A stretch of DNA of 64,000 bases from Locusta migratoria. Taxonomy: Eukaryota > Arthropoda > Insecta > Orthoptera > Acrididae. A program made the translations under genes and the position numbers. The DNA lies in the NCBI GenBank assembly GCA_026315105.1, contig CM048750.1, positions 163,212,549 through 163,276,548 on the forward strand, in the 5' to 3' direction. The notes under the pieces are model-generated. The model was not told where the DNA came from. It made no database searches and saw only the letters and a program-made list of their open reading frames with translations. This document shows, in pieces, positions 33,723-44,404 of this stretch (positions within the stretch are counted from its first letter, which is position 1; the number at the start of each line of letters is the position of its first letter).

Positions 33723-34284
33723 AATATTACTAATCGTAGAGAGTATTTCACCGCAACGGCTTTTTTGAATTGTAGATTTTCTCGACAACGGCTGAGAAGT
33801 GTATCTTGGTGCTTTGTCAAATTACACCTCTGGCCATGAGCTGTCATTATGCGTAGTATGAATCGAATCTGAATTTCACAATTGGCGGCCTCCCTTTGTT
33901 AATGCCTGTCGCGCCGGCCGTGCGCCTACACACCGGCAGGCAGCAACCCGCACGACATGATGTTAAGCCACGCTGCCGCAGGGCCGGGCTATACGTGGCG
34001 CCGTAGGCAGGATGCAACAACACACGCAGCGGCCGATGACAAACACGGAACCAACATGAACAGACCGAGCCGCCTTGTGTCCAGCAAGCCTCCAATGCGT
34101 CCTGCTAGAGACCATCTTGCAGCCAGATTCCGCTAGCAGTCACACAGAGCGGCGCCTCTGGCTGCGGTTGGTCCGACCTCTCTATAAAGGTGCGGACACA
34201 CATATCCGGGCCGTGTCCGGGTCGGGAAGCGTTCGAGTATCGGCCGTCACCCGAGAACGAAATATACCATTGAAAAAAATGTAG

Positions 34285-34576
34285 GTGGCCACACGTAACC
34301 CGGGCCGGGCACGGAACGTCAACGGACCGGGAGCGGGCCGGGCGGAATTCGCAGAGTTTAAATTTTCACGTGACAGGCACGGACGCCGGACGACGCGACG
34401 GTATTGTTTCTCAACAGTGGAGGACTGTTTGTTGTACGAAATGGTCGCGGAACGTTTAATTGAAGAAGTTCGTAAGTTTCCGGTACTTTACGACCAGACA
34501 GTCGTGAAGTATCGGAATATCGATTACATGGACAAATTATGGAAGAAAATTGCAGCAGATTTGCAAGCCAAAGGTA
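34285..34576 (+). CDS. MADF-domain protein exon (Harbinger accessory protein)
   Basis: Plus-strand exon. Residues about 49-95 (VEDCLLYEMVAERLIEEVRK, FPVLYDQTVVKYRNIDYMDK, LWKKIAADLQ) form a MADF (Myb/SANT-like) DNA-binding domain with its typical spaced aromatic and hydrophobic residues. The likely donor is AAAG|GTAAGA near 34575; after it the frame runs into AT-rich intron sequence. The N-terminal 40 residues are Arg/Gly-rich and overlap the element's GC-rich subterminal part, so the true start could be later. Harbinger elements commonly encode such a partner, which helps bring the nuclease to its DNA. The next exon appears to be deleted. Confidence 0.72.
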
Positions 34577-34754
34577 AGATAAAAATTATTCAGGTTTCAA
34601 TACCAGAAAAAAAAATATATATTTAGTAATGTAAAAATTCTACAAGTTTTAATACCAGACAAATATTAATTTACTCTTTATTTAGCAAATAAATATGTTT
34701 TTGCTTTATGTCACTGGTATATCGTCTTTAAAAGTTGACAGAAAATGTGCTGCG

Positions 34755-34970
34755 TCATCCGAAAATATTCATAAAACTTCGTTTCATCATCCTTGAGATG
34801 AGGAAATATTGTTCGAAATGCTCCCTGTTCTTGTTTTCCAGGATCCATAGATTTCCTCGTTTTCTTTGCCTTGCTTCTGTTTCTTCTTCGTCTAAATCAA
34901 GTGCTATGAGTCCTAATTCACTATTACTAAAATTAGCGAACATATTTACAACTTTCACAAACAGGAACAC
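34755..34970 (-). pseudogene. Harbinger transposase N-terminal fragment
   Basis: Minus-strand frame with FSNSELGLIALDLDEEETEA, RQRKRGNLWILENKNREHFE and QYFLISRMMKRSF. The acidic-basic run followed by W.LE.R...GEY is typical of the start of Harbinger nucleases. The catalytic aspartates and glutamate lie further downstream in complete enzymes and are absent here. Confidence 0.6.
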
Positions 34971-35707
34971 AGATCAGCGCTTCCGAGTCACTACAATGAA
35001 TTGAGACACGGACGTGCGGCCGCTAGAGGAACGGGCCGGAGCATGGACGTCACCCGTCCGACACTCCGTCTGGACACTGCCCAGATGTGTGTGTCCCGAC
35101 CTTAAGGAACCGGCCGACAGACACCGAGGCCAATTCACCTCGGCGCTGCATGGAATATGGAGTACTCACCGGACGGAAACCAGTTCAAAGGCCTCGGCTA
35201 CGCTCTGGACTCCGTATTTCGGACTTTGTTATCAGTGCTTACCTTTGACCGGTTACGGACTTGGACTTTCTCAGCCGGCTACTCCTCGTGGACTTACTTC
35301 TCTCGGTGTAAGGAACTTTGCTTGCCTATTAGTAGGGGATATGTGAGAGTGCTATCAGTTTCATTCACAGGACTTAGAGTTTTCATCTTGTGCAACTTAG
35401 GAACTTTACCATACTCCAGAAGCAGAGTTTTTCTTACTTCATTGTGATTATTGTGCTATTGAATGCACCAATAAATGTGTGTTGTGTGAATATCTGCTTA
35501 TTGAGTCACAACAATGCCAATTCTGACGAGTCCATACAGTATACTGTTGGGCCCATCTATAACGTGCTGCATGGTGTCGAGGTGTCGAAGCTGGACCTCG
35601 CCATGGGCGTCTAAAGTTGCATCTCGTGCAGAGGCATGTGAGTGTAAGCCGAAACATGACGTCCTATGGCTACACGATGATCATAATTTAGTATGATGGC
35701 GTTCTTT

Positions 35708-35998
35708 TCAGGGTTCCTCCGAGGAGAAATCCGTAAGTAGCGGCAGGGACGCCGACTTTTGAAAATCAGTATGGGAGCTCGTGGTTTCATTTTTCATTAC
35801 CTTTTCGACCACAAGGTTCAAAGAATGGGCCAAGCAGTGCTCAATTTCTCTGATTTTTGCTTGCAACCTAGAAAACGTACCAGTCATATTTGTCGCTCTG
35901 TCAGTAGTAATAACATTGTATGGTTTGATATCTGGAGAAAAACAGTACTTTAACTGTGGTAGATTCAATATAATAGAAAACAAAATAAGAAACAACAA
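35708..35998 (-). pseudogene. hAT transposase fragment
   Basis: Minus-strand frame contains VITTDRATNMTGTFSRLQ and HCLAHSLNLVVEKVMKNE, which match the hAT catalytic region (TDNASNM ... CFAHTLNLVV). The frame includes the aspartate of TD but the rest of the transposase is not recognisable nearby. Confidence 0.75.
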
Positions 35999-36020
35999 AC
36001 AAAAAAAATCATTAATTTGA

Positions 36021-37086
36021 AAATTAGCATCACTGGTACGTTCAGGAAATTTTAAGAAGTTTAAAACGAATCAGACGATTGAAGGATATTAATATTTCGT
36101 TACTCATTTACGTCTCTGATAGACGAAACTCTTTCATAAATACTTTGCTTCGGTCCTTCATCTCTATTATTAAATGTTCTTTTACCTGAAATGATTAATT
36201 TCTTAAAGTGCATAGTTATGTGAGTATGGAACGTTAGATTTACTATCCAGTATTAATCTATTTGACAATGAACTTTGCCCCTTTCATTTAGAAAGACATA
36301 TTTCCTCATGTCTGACAAACAAAGACAACTACGCCAACGAACTGTACTGTGTTAAGGTATTTACCCATTCTCCATTTGTATAACTTTGAGGAAACCTTTG
36401 AAATGTCGGTTATTTATATGGCGACAAAGCACAGATCCCACACACGTCTTTTATTGCGGCGCCTGGTTGCGCTCCTTTAGCAGATAATGGTGCTTCGTGA
36501 ATGGAGCAATGAATAGTCAGAACGTCTTTCTGGATTCACTTTCAGTTCATTTCTGTATTTGCGTCATTATTAAGCTCGGCTACTAGCTCTGCAGGTGCTT
36601 CGCCCCTCTACCTGCCCGCGATGTTTTACGTGAAATCGTGTGTAACGTCACTGTACTAGTATGCTGTACTTGTCAGCAGAATTTTGACGTGAAAGACAGT
36701 GCGGATGTCATTCTATCTTAATGAACAGAGTTAATGGAGCTACCACGGCAAACTACGGCTGTCACTGAACTCTGATTGTTGCAGCGGTTACGACGTCATG
36801 CGGCCAGGGTTCAGTGGTCTCGCCCCTCCCCCCTCCCACCGCCCCTCCCTCCGAATGGGCTCCAAGCCTCTACAGTGAGAGCTTCTTGGAGCACTGTGGG
36901 ATCAGCCTAGCGGCTATGTCGTGATTGCTACAATGCGATGTCAAAAATATATAATTGACAGCTATGACTTTTCCCCATTTTTGTGCTACTTTATTTTCCT
37001 CTCTTATTTTGTGTGGGTGCTGAGCACCCCTAAAAATTTCGTGGGGGTACACCAGCACTGGAGCACCCACGGAGTCGGCGCCCCTG
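36021..37086. mobile_element. Probable hAT element remainder ending in a terminal repeat
   Basis: Mostly unrecognised sequence, but the right end (about 37015-37086) reads, on minus, CAGGGGCGCCGACTCCGTGG followed by GTGCTCC. A related end occurs at 39526 ('gggggcgccgactccgtggg'). CAGGGGCG-type tips are common for hAT elements, so this may be the end of the element whose transposase piece lies at 35708. The link between the two pieces is inference. Confidence 0.5.
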
Positions 37087-37890
37087 AGTAGCGGTGATTA
37101 GCTGCTGTGAATACTGTCATGGCGAGAGAACCCCTAACGAGTATACTACCCGCCTCACATCAATGCCACGATGGCTGCGGCTGAGTAGGCGCTAAGCCAC
37201 AAACACCGAATTGCCAGAAAGGTCGGCTATTAAAAGTATACATCGCCCGACAGGTGATTATCGAACTCAGTGTCACAGAGAATACTAAGTGCACTATAAT
37301 TACAGATGCCCCTGTCTATCGACCACACAACGAGGATTCTTAGGTCGACTGCAAATTGGCTGCAGTTGAAACATCCCTGTCATATTAGATCTCAGACTCT
37401 TTATAATGTAATGTATATCTGCCATGTTGGTATAAGTTCGTACCAGTCGCCTGAGACTGTACTATCTTTGAGGTCTGTGTAGACCGCGCTAATAGTGTGG
37501 AGAGTAAGAGAGTCAGCATTTGAGCTTTCGACTCGAAGGTTGTCTGGTCTGCGAGTTTCGACACTGCAAAACCGTGATCTGTAATGAAACAATGTGAAGA
37601 TGAATTAATGACATAGCTGACGAAGTTCGCGAACAGGATTTAGTGAGTTTAAATGAATTTTCAGTTTGATTAATCAAGAGATTTAGTAAACATGTCTCAG
37701 TTATAAGTTTTGTGATGTATGAATCTCCGACAATAGAGGTATTGTAGTCGTAGGCACAGACATACCGAATGTATTACAGCACAGTAACCAATGAAATTAC
37801 TATTTTGCAAAAACGTTGCAATTGGACAATGCCTTTGTCATTTCTTTTGAATATACTAGGAACTGTACTAACATAGATTGAACAAAATGT

Positions 37891-38275
37891 GCAGCGGCGG
37901 AGCGGCCGAGCGCATTGAGGCGCTATGCTGCGATGCGAGAGGCCGTTTCCTGCCGGGGGTTCGAATCCCCCCGTCGGGATGCTGTCCTTAGTATTAAGTA
38001 GTTCATAAGTATAATTACGTAGGCTTCCGCGACCAAAGTCAGATAACATAAACGTTTTATGGGTGTTGTACCGTGTCATGATGTAAGACGGCTATTACTT
38101 AAATAACCGACGTTTCGGCCAACGTTACAGTGGGCTTCATCTGGGTATTTAAGTAATACATCATGACGCGGTACGACACCCAGAAAACTTTCATCAGTTC
38201 ATAAATAATTTGTAAGTTTAGGGACTGATGACCCCGCAATTAAGTCCCTTAAGCTTAACAAACATTTGAACATTT
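37891..38275 (+). mobile_element. SINE family A interrupted by a small inverted repeat
   Basis: Plus-strand head 'gagcggccgagcgcattgaggcg', B box 'gggggttcgaatcccc', and tail 'gggactgatgaccccgcaatt'. Imperfect duplications TTGAACAAAATGT / TTGAATAAAATGT flank it (37878-37890, 38276-38288). About 180 bp are inserted in the middle at 'agttcataagta', which is repeated as 'agttcataaata' on the other side. Confidence 0.82.
38010..38196. repeat. Inverted repeat with hammerhead-like hairpin, nested in SINE
   Basis: Arms 'gggtgttgtaccgtgtcatgatgt' (near 38061) and 'acatcatgacgcggtacgacaccc' (near 38158), plus inner arms 'attacttaaata'/'tatttaagtaat'. In the centre the minus strand reads CAGATGA, a GCCCA-loop-TTGGC-like hairpin, GAAACGTCGG. 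That is a hammerhead core with one changed base (CAG for CUG). Flanked by a likely duplication of SINE sequence 'agttcataa'. Confidence 0.65.
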
Positions 38276-38548
38276 TTGAATAAAATGTAGTGATGGTGTA
38301 TAGTTGATAACAGAAAAAGACAATGGATTAATGAAATACGCCATAACCTCGCTAATCCGGCCCTAACCTCCCCCGCCTCTCAGTAATGCGGCGCACATGC
38401 GAAAAGACGAACTCATCAATGAATTATCGTGAACAACAGTGTTGTTAGTAAGTAGACTCCAAAATGGAAAATGTGCCAGTCCACCACAATATTACAATAA
38501 AAACAAGAAATTTTCACCTTTGTGGTGCGATATGAATTATTTATTACC

Positions 38549-38575
38549 AAAAAAAAAAAAAAAAAAAAAAAAAAA
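38549..38575. repeat. Poly(A) run
   Basis: 27 consecutive A. No retrotransposon end that I recognise adjoins it. Confidence 0.9.
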
Positions 38576-38829
38576 TCACATATCGATTTCGTTCCCATGA
38601 TGGAACATTATCCGTGCAGTTTTCGAATCATAAAGACTCTTGTACTCTGCATAAAACATTGAATAGTCATATCCAAAAAAACAAAAAGTTATTTCTAGTA
38701 CATGTTACAAGTTTAAAAATTTTCATTGACACAGCACATAATGAGCAGTTTATGACAAGATTTTAAATTTGTAAATTCGGACTCTGATTGTATGAAACAG
38801 TGGAAATGAACATTTTGTTGTTCCTGTAG

Positions 38830-39318
38830 GTTGTTGGAGGGGCAACATGCAAGTGCTACGGGTTAGGGTTTAAGTAGCGCAGATGTTTCAACGTGGAGTA
38901 TGTTCTAGAGCTTGCAGCAGGCAGACGTCCGCGGGACTAGAAAGTAGTATCACTGCACCCGCACATCGCCTACCCTTACCACAAATGCAGCAACGTGGCA
39001 CACGTCATAGGATAGCGACATGCAGGGATACAGGCGGTAGCAAAGCTCACACAAGGTATAAAAGGGCTAGACACATGAGCCATTCCATATCGGAAATAGG
39101 TAGGGAATTCAATAACCCGAGATCCAGCCAACAGTGTATTGAGATTCCTAAATTTCTTGCGTTGCCTGTCACCACAGACAAGGCACTGGCCGATGGCCTG
39201 TCCTTAATGACCGAAGTTAGCTACAGTTACGTAGAGCTGTCAGCGCTAACACACAACATGGTATAAATTTACCACTGAAATCAGTGTGGGACGTATGACA
39301 AATGAACTGGGCATGTCA
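38830..39318 (+). mobile_element. Tc1-like 5' fragment
   Basis: Plus-strand, with 'caacgtggagtatgttctagagcttgc', 'acaaggtataaaagggctagac' (possible TATA box) and then 'ctgaaatcagtgtgggacgtatgac', which would encode the EISVGRT-like N-terminal helix-turn-helix of a Tc1 transposase. The frame is broken. It is cut off on the right by a mariner fragment. It is probably the 5' part of the same family whose 3' parts lie at 7490 and 40735. Confidence 0.55.
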
Positions 39319-39321
39319 ACA

Positions 39322-39442
39322 AAGTAAGTTCCGTTTGGTTATATAAAACAAACGTGTACAGATACAGAAAAAATATTTATTGTACAAAAATATACAACTA
39401 TTAAACTACTTTTCTATATAGCTTCCGAAATTTTGTAGGCAG
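39322..39442 (-). mobile_element. Mariner 3' end fragment
   Basis: 'aagtaagttccgtttggttatataaaac...ttaaactacttttctatatagcttccgaaattttgtaggca' is about 120 bp of the same mariner family as the foldback copy at 2509. Only the end of the 3' region is left. Confidence 0.75.
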
Positions 39443-39525
39443 AAGAACGACAGGCAATGATAATTTCAATGCGGACGCATTCATATGCTCGATCGCTTGC
39501 GGAAATCCAGTGTAGGCTGCGAGCG

Positions 39526-40270
39526 GGGGCGCCGACTCCGTGGGTGCTCCGGGGTCGTGCACCCCCCAAGATTTTTTTGGGGGTGCTGAGAACACACATA
39601 AAATTGTGTAGATTAAAAAAAATCGGGAAAAATCAAAACCTACCTTATGACTCAAGAGGCAATGCAAAACGTGACCATAGCGAGAGGCAATATTTCATAT
39701 GTGAAAAAAATGATCAGTTTTGTACGCGGGTCCCCGAGTGAGTAGTAATGAGTGTCCGTGTTTTACCCACTATGCTAGCTTTATTCATCCTGAAGCACGT
39801 CGGTCCTTTTGAGCTTTCAGGTGTACGTATTTATGAACATTCATTGTGTTCTTTCAGGAATTTAGCTTGAAGAATCTGATGCTGATGCCAAAGTTAATCG
39901 TTTTTCATTTGTCACTTCCCTTGTTATTAAAATTATAGATTCAGGTGAAATCTGTAATGCATTTCTCTCAGGCTTAAAAAAACCTCGGACTATATTAATA
40001 CTGTCAGAGATGTCATGAAGTTATCTCGAAATGATGTAAGTTTCGATGAAGTATACAGCTCTTGCTTGGAACTGACCAAAAAAATTTGATGTTGGACTTC
40101 AAAATCTGAAAATATTTCAAAGATTTCTTTAAACGTTGGTGACGGTGTTCTACCAAATGCTTTTGTCAGAAAGCATAGCTTCGCACAAAAAATGTTAGAT
40201 TAGTGTACAGTGAAAAATTATTTCATTGGTCGTGCAGAAGTTTTGGGGTGTTATTTATATCGAAATATCC
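39526..40270 (+). mobile_element. hAT-like relic
   Basis: Starts with GGGGGCGCCGACTCCGTGGG, matching the end at 37086 in inverse, and continues with AT-rich sequence. Broken frames after 39870 (ESDADAKVNRFSFVTSLVIK; LKKPRTILILSE) and 40180-40230 suggest the C-terminal part of a hAT transposase, but I am not certain of the family. Confidence 0.4.
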
Positions 40271-40556
40271 ACTTCGGCCAATTATATAGCTTTATTGTAG
40301 TGTCGTAATGCAGTCATGCTTTCCTTTTCTTCTTCCTCCTTCTTCGTTCTATCTTTAAAAGGCCAGACAACTGCCTATTTACTTTTATCAAGCATTACTC
40401 ATTCAAAAATGCATTAATATGATTGGTTTCGAACATTTGTGAACCGTGGTATAGAGCACCCACACTGATTTTCAAAATTCGGCGCTTCTGTCTGCGAGCA
40501 AGAGGAATCAACTGTGAGGGGGCTACAAGTTGAGAATTTGGGTTGGATGGGAAGCG

Positions 40557-40632
40557 TGTCTGGATAGCCTAATTGATTAAGGCGACCGCTGGCCTGAAGC
40601 GGGAAAACCGGGTTCGAAGCCCTGTTCAATAC
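40557..40632 (+). repeat. tRNA-like SINE head
   Basis: 'gtgtctggatagcctaattgattaaggcgacc' (A-box-like), then 'aaccgggttcgaagccctgt' (B box). The acceptor stem does not pair, so a SINE head is more likely than a tRNA gene. Confidence 0.45.
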
Positions 40633-40734
40633 AAATTTTCAACTTTGGCGTAGAATTTATTTCAACCTCCACGAAATGGTCGAAATGTTTCTGTATTCAG
40701 ATTTCGTTGTTAGCGATTAGTTTGAAGATCATTC

Positions 40735-40994
40735 CGGGCAGTTTCAGCTTATGATTAAACCGCCAAGATTGCCCAACATGAATCCCATCGAATATTACAG
40801 GACAAATAAGAGGTTCGTTCCTGCATCGTTAAGACTTACACAATTTTGGCTGGAAATAGAGGGAGCACTGCTGAACATTCCTGCAGGGGACTTAAAATGA
40901 CCTGCCGAGTCTGTGGTACTTCGAGTTGCTGCAATTGGACGGGCAGAGCAGACGCGACACGCTATTGGAAGGTACCCCACGTGTTCTTTTGACA
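40735..40994 (+). mobile_element. Tc1-like transposase C-terminal fragment
   Basis: Plus-strand: LPNMNPIEYYRTNKRF, WLEIEGALLNIPAGDLK, VLRVAAIGRAE. This matches the DLNPIEHLW...LVESMPRRVAA end of Tc1 transposases; the Glu of PIE is kept. It directly precedes the LINE at 40995. Confidence 0.7.
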
Positions 40995-42345
40995 CCATTA
41001 CAAACTTTTGAATCTCACTCAGTTTATAGAGGATGGCTTTGGAACCCGACAGGTAACGGGTGTTGTCTTCGAGGATCTTACAGCAGCGTATGATACTGTC
41101 AATCACCGGTTACTTCATGCCAAATTGCACAACCTGATCAAGAACGCCCACCTAGTTAGACTAATCAGCAACCTCCTCCAAAACCGCAGTTTTTTTTGTT
41201 GAATTTCAAAGACAACGCAGTCGCTGGAGAGTGCAGAAAAATGGTTTACTTCAGGGAAGCGTCTTGGCTCCACTTCTCTTTAACATCTATACCAACGACC
41301 AGCCATTCACCCCAGGCAAGAGGAAATTTCTATACATTGATGACTTAGCCCTTGCTACGCAGAATATATGCTTTGAAACTGTGGAAAGAAATCTGACAAG
41401 TGCACTTAGAACAGTGTCAAGTTACTACAGTCAGAACCAACTCAGACCAAACCCTACGAAGACACAAGTGTGTGCCTTTCACTTAAGGAACAGGGAAGCT
41501 AATCGTGAGCTACATATAGAATGGTCAGGTATCCAATTGCAGCAAATACTTGGGTGTCACTCTCGGTAGGTCTCTGATATTCAAAACGCACTGCAAAAAT
41601 ACCAAAATGAAAATCTCCACGCGAAATAACCTAATTCGCAAACTAGCGGGGACACAGTGGGGCACACATCCACAGACTATCCGCTCTTCTGCAATGTCAA
41701 TGTGCTTTTCGACTGCCGAATATGCTTCCCCAGTCTGGTACAGGTCATCTCATTCCAGACAAGTAGACGCTGCTCTCAATTAAACCTGCAGGTTGATCAC
41801 TGGTTGTTTAAAACCAACTCCAACCGAGAAGCTTTACTGTCTGGCTGGAATAGCACCACCAAGTGTACGCAGAGAAGTGACTGCTAACAAGGAGAGACTG
41901 AAAGTGGATGGGAACAGTGCCCATCCACTGCACGGATATAATCCACTACAGCAACGGCTGATCTCGCGAAAGAACTTCCTAAGGACATCTGAGAAACTCA
42001 CCGTTTCACCAGAGAAGGCAAGGCTGGAGTTATGGAAGAAGATGACGCCTCACCTACATGGATGGATGCCTGAAGCCGAAGAACTACCACCTGGACACAA
42101 TGAAAACTGGCTCGTGTGGAAAGCTTTGAACAGATTACGATCAGGAGTTGGACGATCCCAAGACAACTTGAAAAGATGGGGTTTCAAGACAGAAGACACT
42201 TCCTCTGACTGTGGAGAACAACAAACCACAAGCCATTTGCTCCAGTGCCCTTTGGTCCGTACATCCTGAACAAAGACTGAACTCCTGCAAGCGACTCCAA
42301 TTGGAGGTTGCGAATTATTGGACACATGTAATATAATTACAATTG
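40995..42345 (+). mobile_element. LINE with near-complete reverse-transcriptase C-terminal half (family 3)
   Basis: Plus-strand non-LTR retrotransposon in a few frames: VTGVVFEDLTAAYDTVNHRL (first palm Asp), GLLQGSVLAPLLFNIYTNDQ, FLYIDDLALATQ (YxDD with Ile), NQLRPNPTKTQVCAFHLRN, YLGVTLGRSL after a frameshift, EYASPVWYRSSHS, then a 158-codon frame (41793-42269) with ITGCLKPTPTEKLYCLAGIA and RLRSGVGRSQDNLKRWGF and a Cys/His end (DCGEQQTTSHLLQC). Only two or three frameshifts and one early stop disrupt it, so it is fairly young. It ends about 80 bp from the GPCR TM6 exon. Confidence 0.88.
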
Positions 42346-42422
42346 TACCTATTTATCAATTTATGATATGTGTGGCTACTGTAAATTTGTATGTTACTGA
42401 CTCGAGAATAATAATAAGTTAC

Positions 42423-42585
42423 CTGAGTATGTTGAGCAGGTGGACGGGCAGGTAGCAGAGCGCGAACATGACGACGACGGCGACCAGCATCTTGGCGGCC
42501 TTGCGGCGCGACCGCAGCTGCACCTCGGTGGCCGCGTTGGCGCCCATGGCGCTGCGACGGCTGGCGAAGCTCGTCAGCGACGGAG
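42423..42585 (-). CDS. Peptide GPCR exon (ICL3, TM6)
   Basis: Second visible exon of the same receptor, 163 bp. The acceptor is GTGTGCAG at 42586-42593 and the donor CTCAG|GTAACT. Its first two bases complete the phase-1 codon left by the previous exon; it ends in phase 2. It encodes the end of the third intracellular loop (APSLTSFASRRS, then the basic RSRRKAAKML) and TM6, AVVVMFALCYLPVHLLNIL. CYLP takes the place of the common CWxP motif, as in orexin-type receptors. The basic run at the base of TM6 is where G proteins usually bind. The intron to the previous exon is about 15.3 kb. Confidence 0.9.
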
Positions 42586-42889
42586 CTGCACACGGGTCAG
42601 TCATCAGCTAGCGGGCTCTGCACACCAGGGCCGCTTCCAAAGTAATGCAGCGCTGGGCGCGATCTATTTACCTACTGACGTACGAGGTGAGTTAGACTGG
42701 CAACACTGCGGGCGATCTTGCAACGTTGTGTTTAATGGCCTGTGCGAGACCCGTCTCTTTATCTCTTCCACTTCCTCAGTCAGAATTACAACTTTGTATA
42801 GCTAACATAGCAGTTTTGACAGCGCCGTAAGTGGTGTTTTCGTTGTGTATTACAGAAATGGACCATCCCAATTTAGAGCAACCTTACGC

Positions 42890-44270
42890 AAGTTGAAGTT
42901 GAAATAAACAGTTCACATGATATAGATGAAAAAATTAATTCTTCTAACTGGGGAATTATCAAAAATGGGGTCCCACAAGGTTCGGTCTTGGGTCCTTTGC
43001 TGTTCTTAATATATATTAATGACTTGCCATTCTACATTCACGAAGATGCTAAGATAGTACTTTTTGCTGATGATACAAGTATAGCTATCACACCTGACAA
43101 ACAGGAATTAACTGATGAAATTGTAAATGATATCTTCCAGAAAGTTATTAAGTGGTTCTCTACAAATGGACTCTTATTAAACTTTCATAAAACCCAGTAT
43201 ATACAGCTTCATACAATAAATGGCATGACACCATTAATAAATTTAGACTTTGAACATAAATCTGTAGCTAAGGTAGAATATTCAAAATTTGTAGGTGTTT
43301 GCACTGACGAGGGACTGAATTGGAAGAAACATATTGAAGATCTCCTGAAACGTTTGAGTTCAGCTACTTATGGTATCAGAGTCATTGCAAAATTTGGTGA
43401 TATACAGCTCAGTAAATTATCTTACTACGCCTATTTTCATTCACTGCTTTCATATGTGATCATATTCTGGGGCAATACAACATTGAGTAAAAAGTATTCA
43501 TTGCACAAAAGCGTGTAATAAGAATAATTGCTGGAGCCCACCCAAAAGCATCCTGCAGACATTCATTTTGGGATCTAGGGATCCTCACTGTAACTTCACA
43601 ATATATATACTCACTCATAACTTAACAATCCGACCCAACTCAAAAGTAATAGCAGTGTGCATAGCTACAACACTAGGAGAAAGGATGATATTCACTAAAA
43701 AGGTAAAGCAGTCAACAATCCGAAGATTGGTTTGAACACCACAGTGCTTTACTAGGCATGGTCCTGTTTGGAGGTGGTATGCCGTTGCCTTCCTCCGACC
43801 TTCGAACTGACTTACCCAGCCAGTTATAGGGGGACCTACAGTTTAACGTGGGTTCCGAACCACGGTGCTACTCGGTATTTTTCACGTGAGCAATACTGCC
43901 AGAGGTGGAAGAAGTGGAAAGTGACAGATAAAAATCCTAGGACGTGGCGGGGATCGAACCCGCGACCTTTGGATTTGTAGTCTGGCACTCTACCACTGTG
44001 CAACCGAGGCGCACTATTCAAGGTTAAATCTAAGTATGGCTCAGAAAGGCGTGAATTATGCTGCAACAAAAGTCTTTGGTCACTTACCAAGTAGCTTCAA
44101 CAATGTAGATGAATTTTTAGATATATTTAATTAAAAAAATAAATTTAAAAAATCCTTAAAATATTGATTGTCAAGTATAGACAACATTTACTAAACTTAC
44201 ACGTTCCACATCATTACGAAATGTCGTATATATGATCTATGGAACAAGTATTAATCTAATCTAATCAACT
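42890..44270 (+). mobile_element. LINE, 5'-truncated, best copy of family 2
   Basis: An open frame of 176 codons (42988-43518) includes GVPQGSVLGPLLFLIYINDL (starting upstream of its ATG), VLFADDTSIAITPDKQEL (intact FADD), KWFSTNGLLLNFHKTQYIQL, VEYSKFVGVCTDEGLNWKKH, and a C-terminal YAYFHSLLSYVIIFWGN. After that a frameshift, then the tail 'tctatggaacaagtattaatctaatc'. A family C SINE interrupts the 3' part. Confidence 0.9.
43698..44011 (-). mobile_element. tRNA-derived SINE family C, nested in LINE
   Basis: Minus-strand tRNA-like head 'gcctcggttgcacagtggtagag', B box 'gcgggttcgatcccc', body shared with the copy at 31990. A short 5-bp repeat, CACTA (43693-43697, 44012-44016), flanks it, and removing the SINE restores the LINE sequence 'cactattcaaggttaaatc' known from the copy at 20900. 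Confidence 0.88.
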
Positions 44271-44404
44271 TGGTAAATCTGCGTGACTTTTGGATAGTTA
44301 AAACAAGTGTATGGAGAACTTTGTTTATCTAGAGTACAAGTTTTTTCGCTGGCACAAATAATTTTTTCAAGTTTGAGAAAACGTTTAAGACAGAACCTCG
44401 CTAC

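Larger units (their letters stand above)
34188..35102. mobile_element. PIF/Harbinger transposon, internally deleted
   Basis: Terminal inverted repeats AGGTGCGGACACACATATCC (left) and AGGTCGGGACACACACATCT (right, inverted), continuing for about 40 bp. A 3-bp TAA duplication (34185-34187, 35103-35105) matches PIF/Harbinger. Two convergent coding remnants remain: a MADF-domain exon on plus and the N-terminus of the nuclease on minus. The DDE catalytic domain is missing, so it cannot move by itself. Confidence 0.85.
33899..35560 (+). other. GC-rich region split by a Harbinger element; possible solo LTR
   Basis: If the Harbinger element (34188-35102) is removed, the sequence reads 'ctctctataaggaaccggcc', a possible TATA box, and about 370 bp downstream 'aataaatg', a possible poly(A) signal. 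The composition is much more GC-rich than the surroundings. This would fit a solo LTR or an old promoter, but I could not find a target duplication or a second LTR. Low confidence. Confidence 0.25.

Noticed and set aside
34285..34576. MADF exon as a host transcription-factor gene
   Set aside because: It lies within Harbinger terminal repeats with a TAA duplication, next to a Harbinger nuclease remnant, so it is more simply the element's own accessory protein.
33899..35560. A retroviral-type LTR pair
   Set aside because: A TATA-like and a poly(A)-like site are visible, but there is no second LTR, no primer-binding site and no gag/pol sequence; left as a weak solo-LTR possibility.
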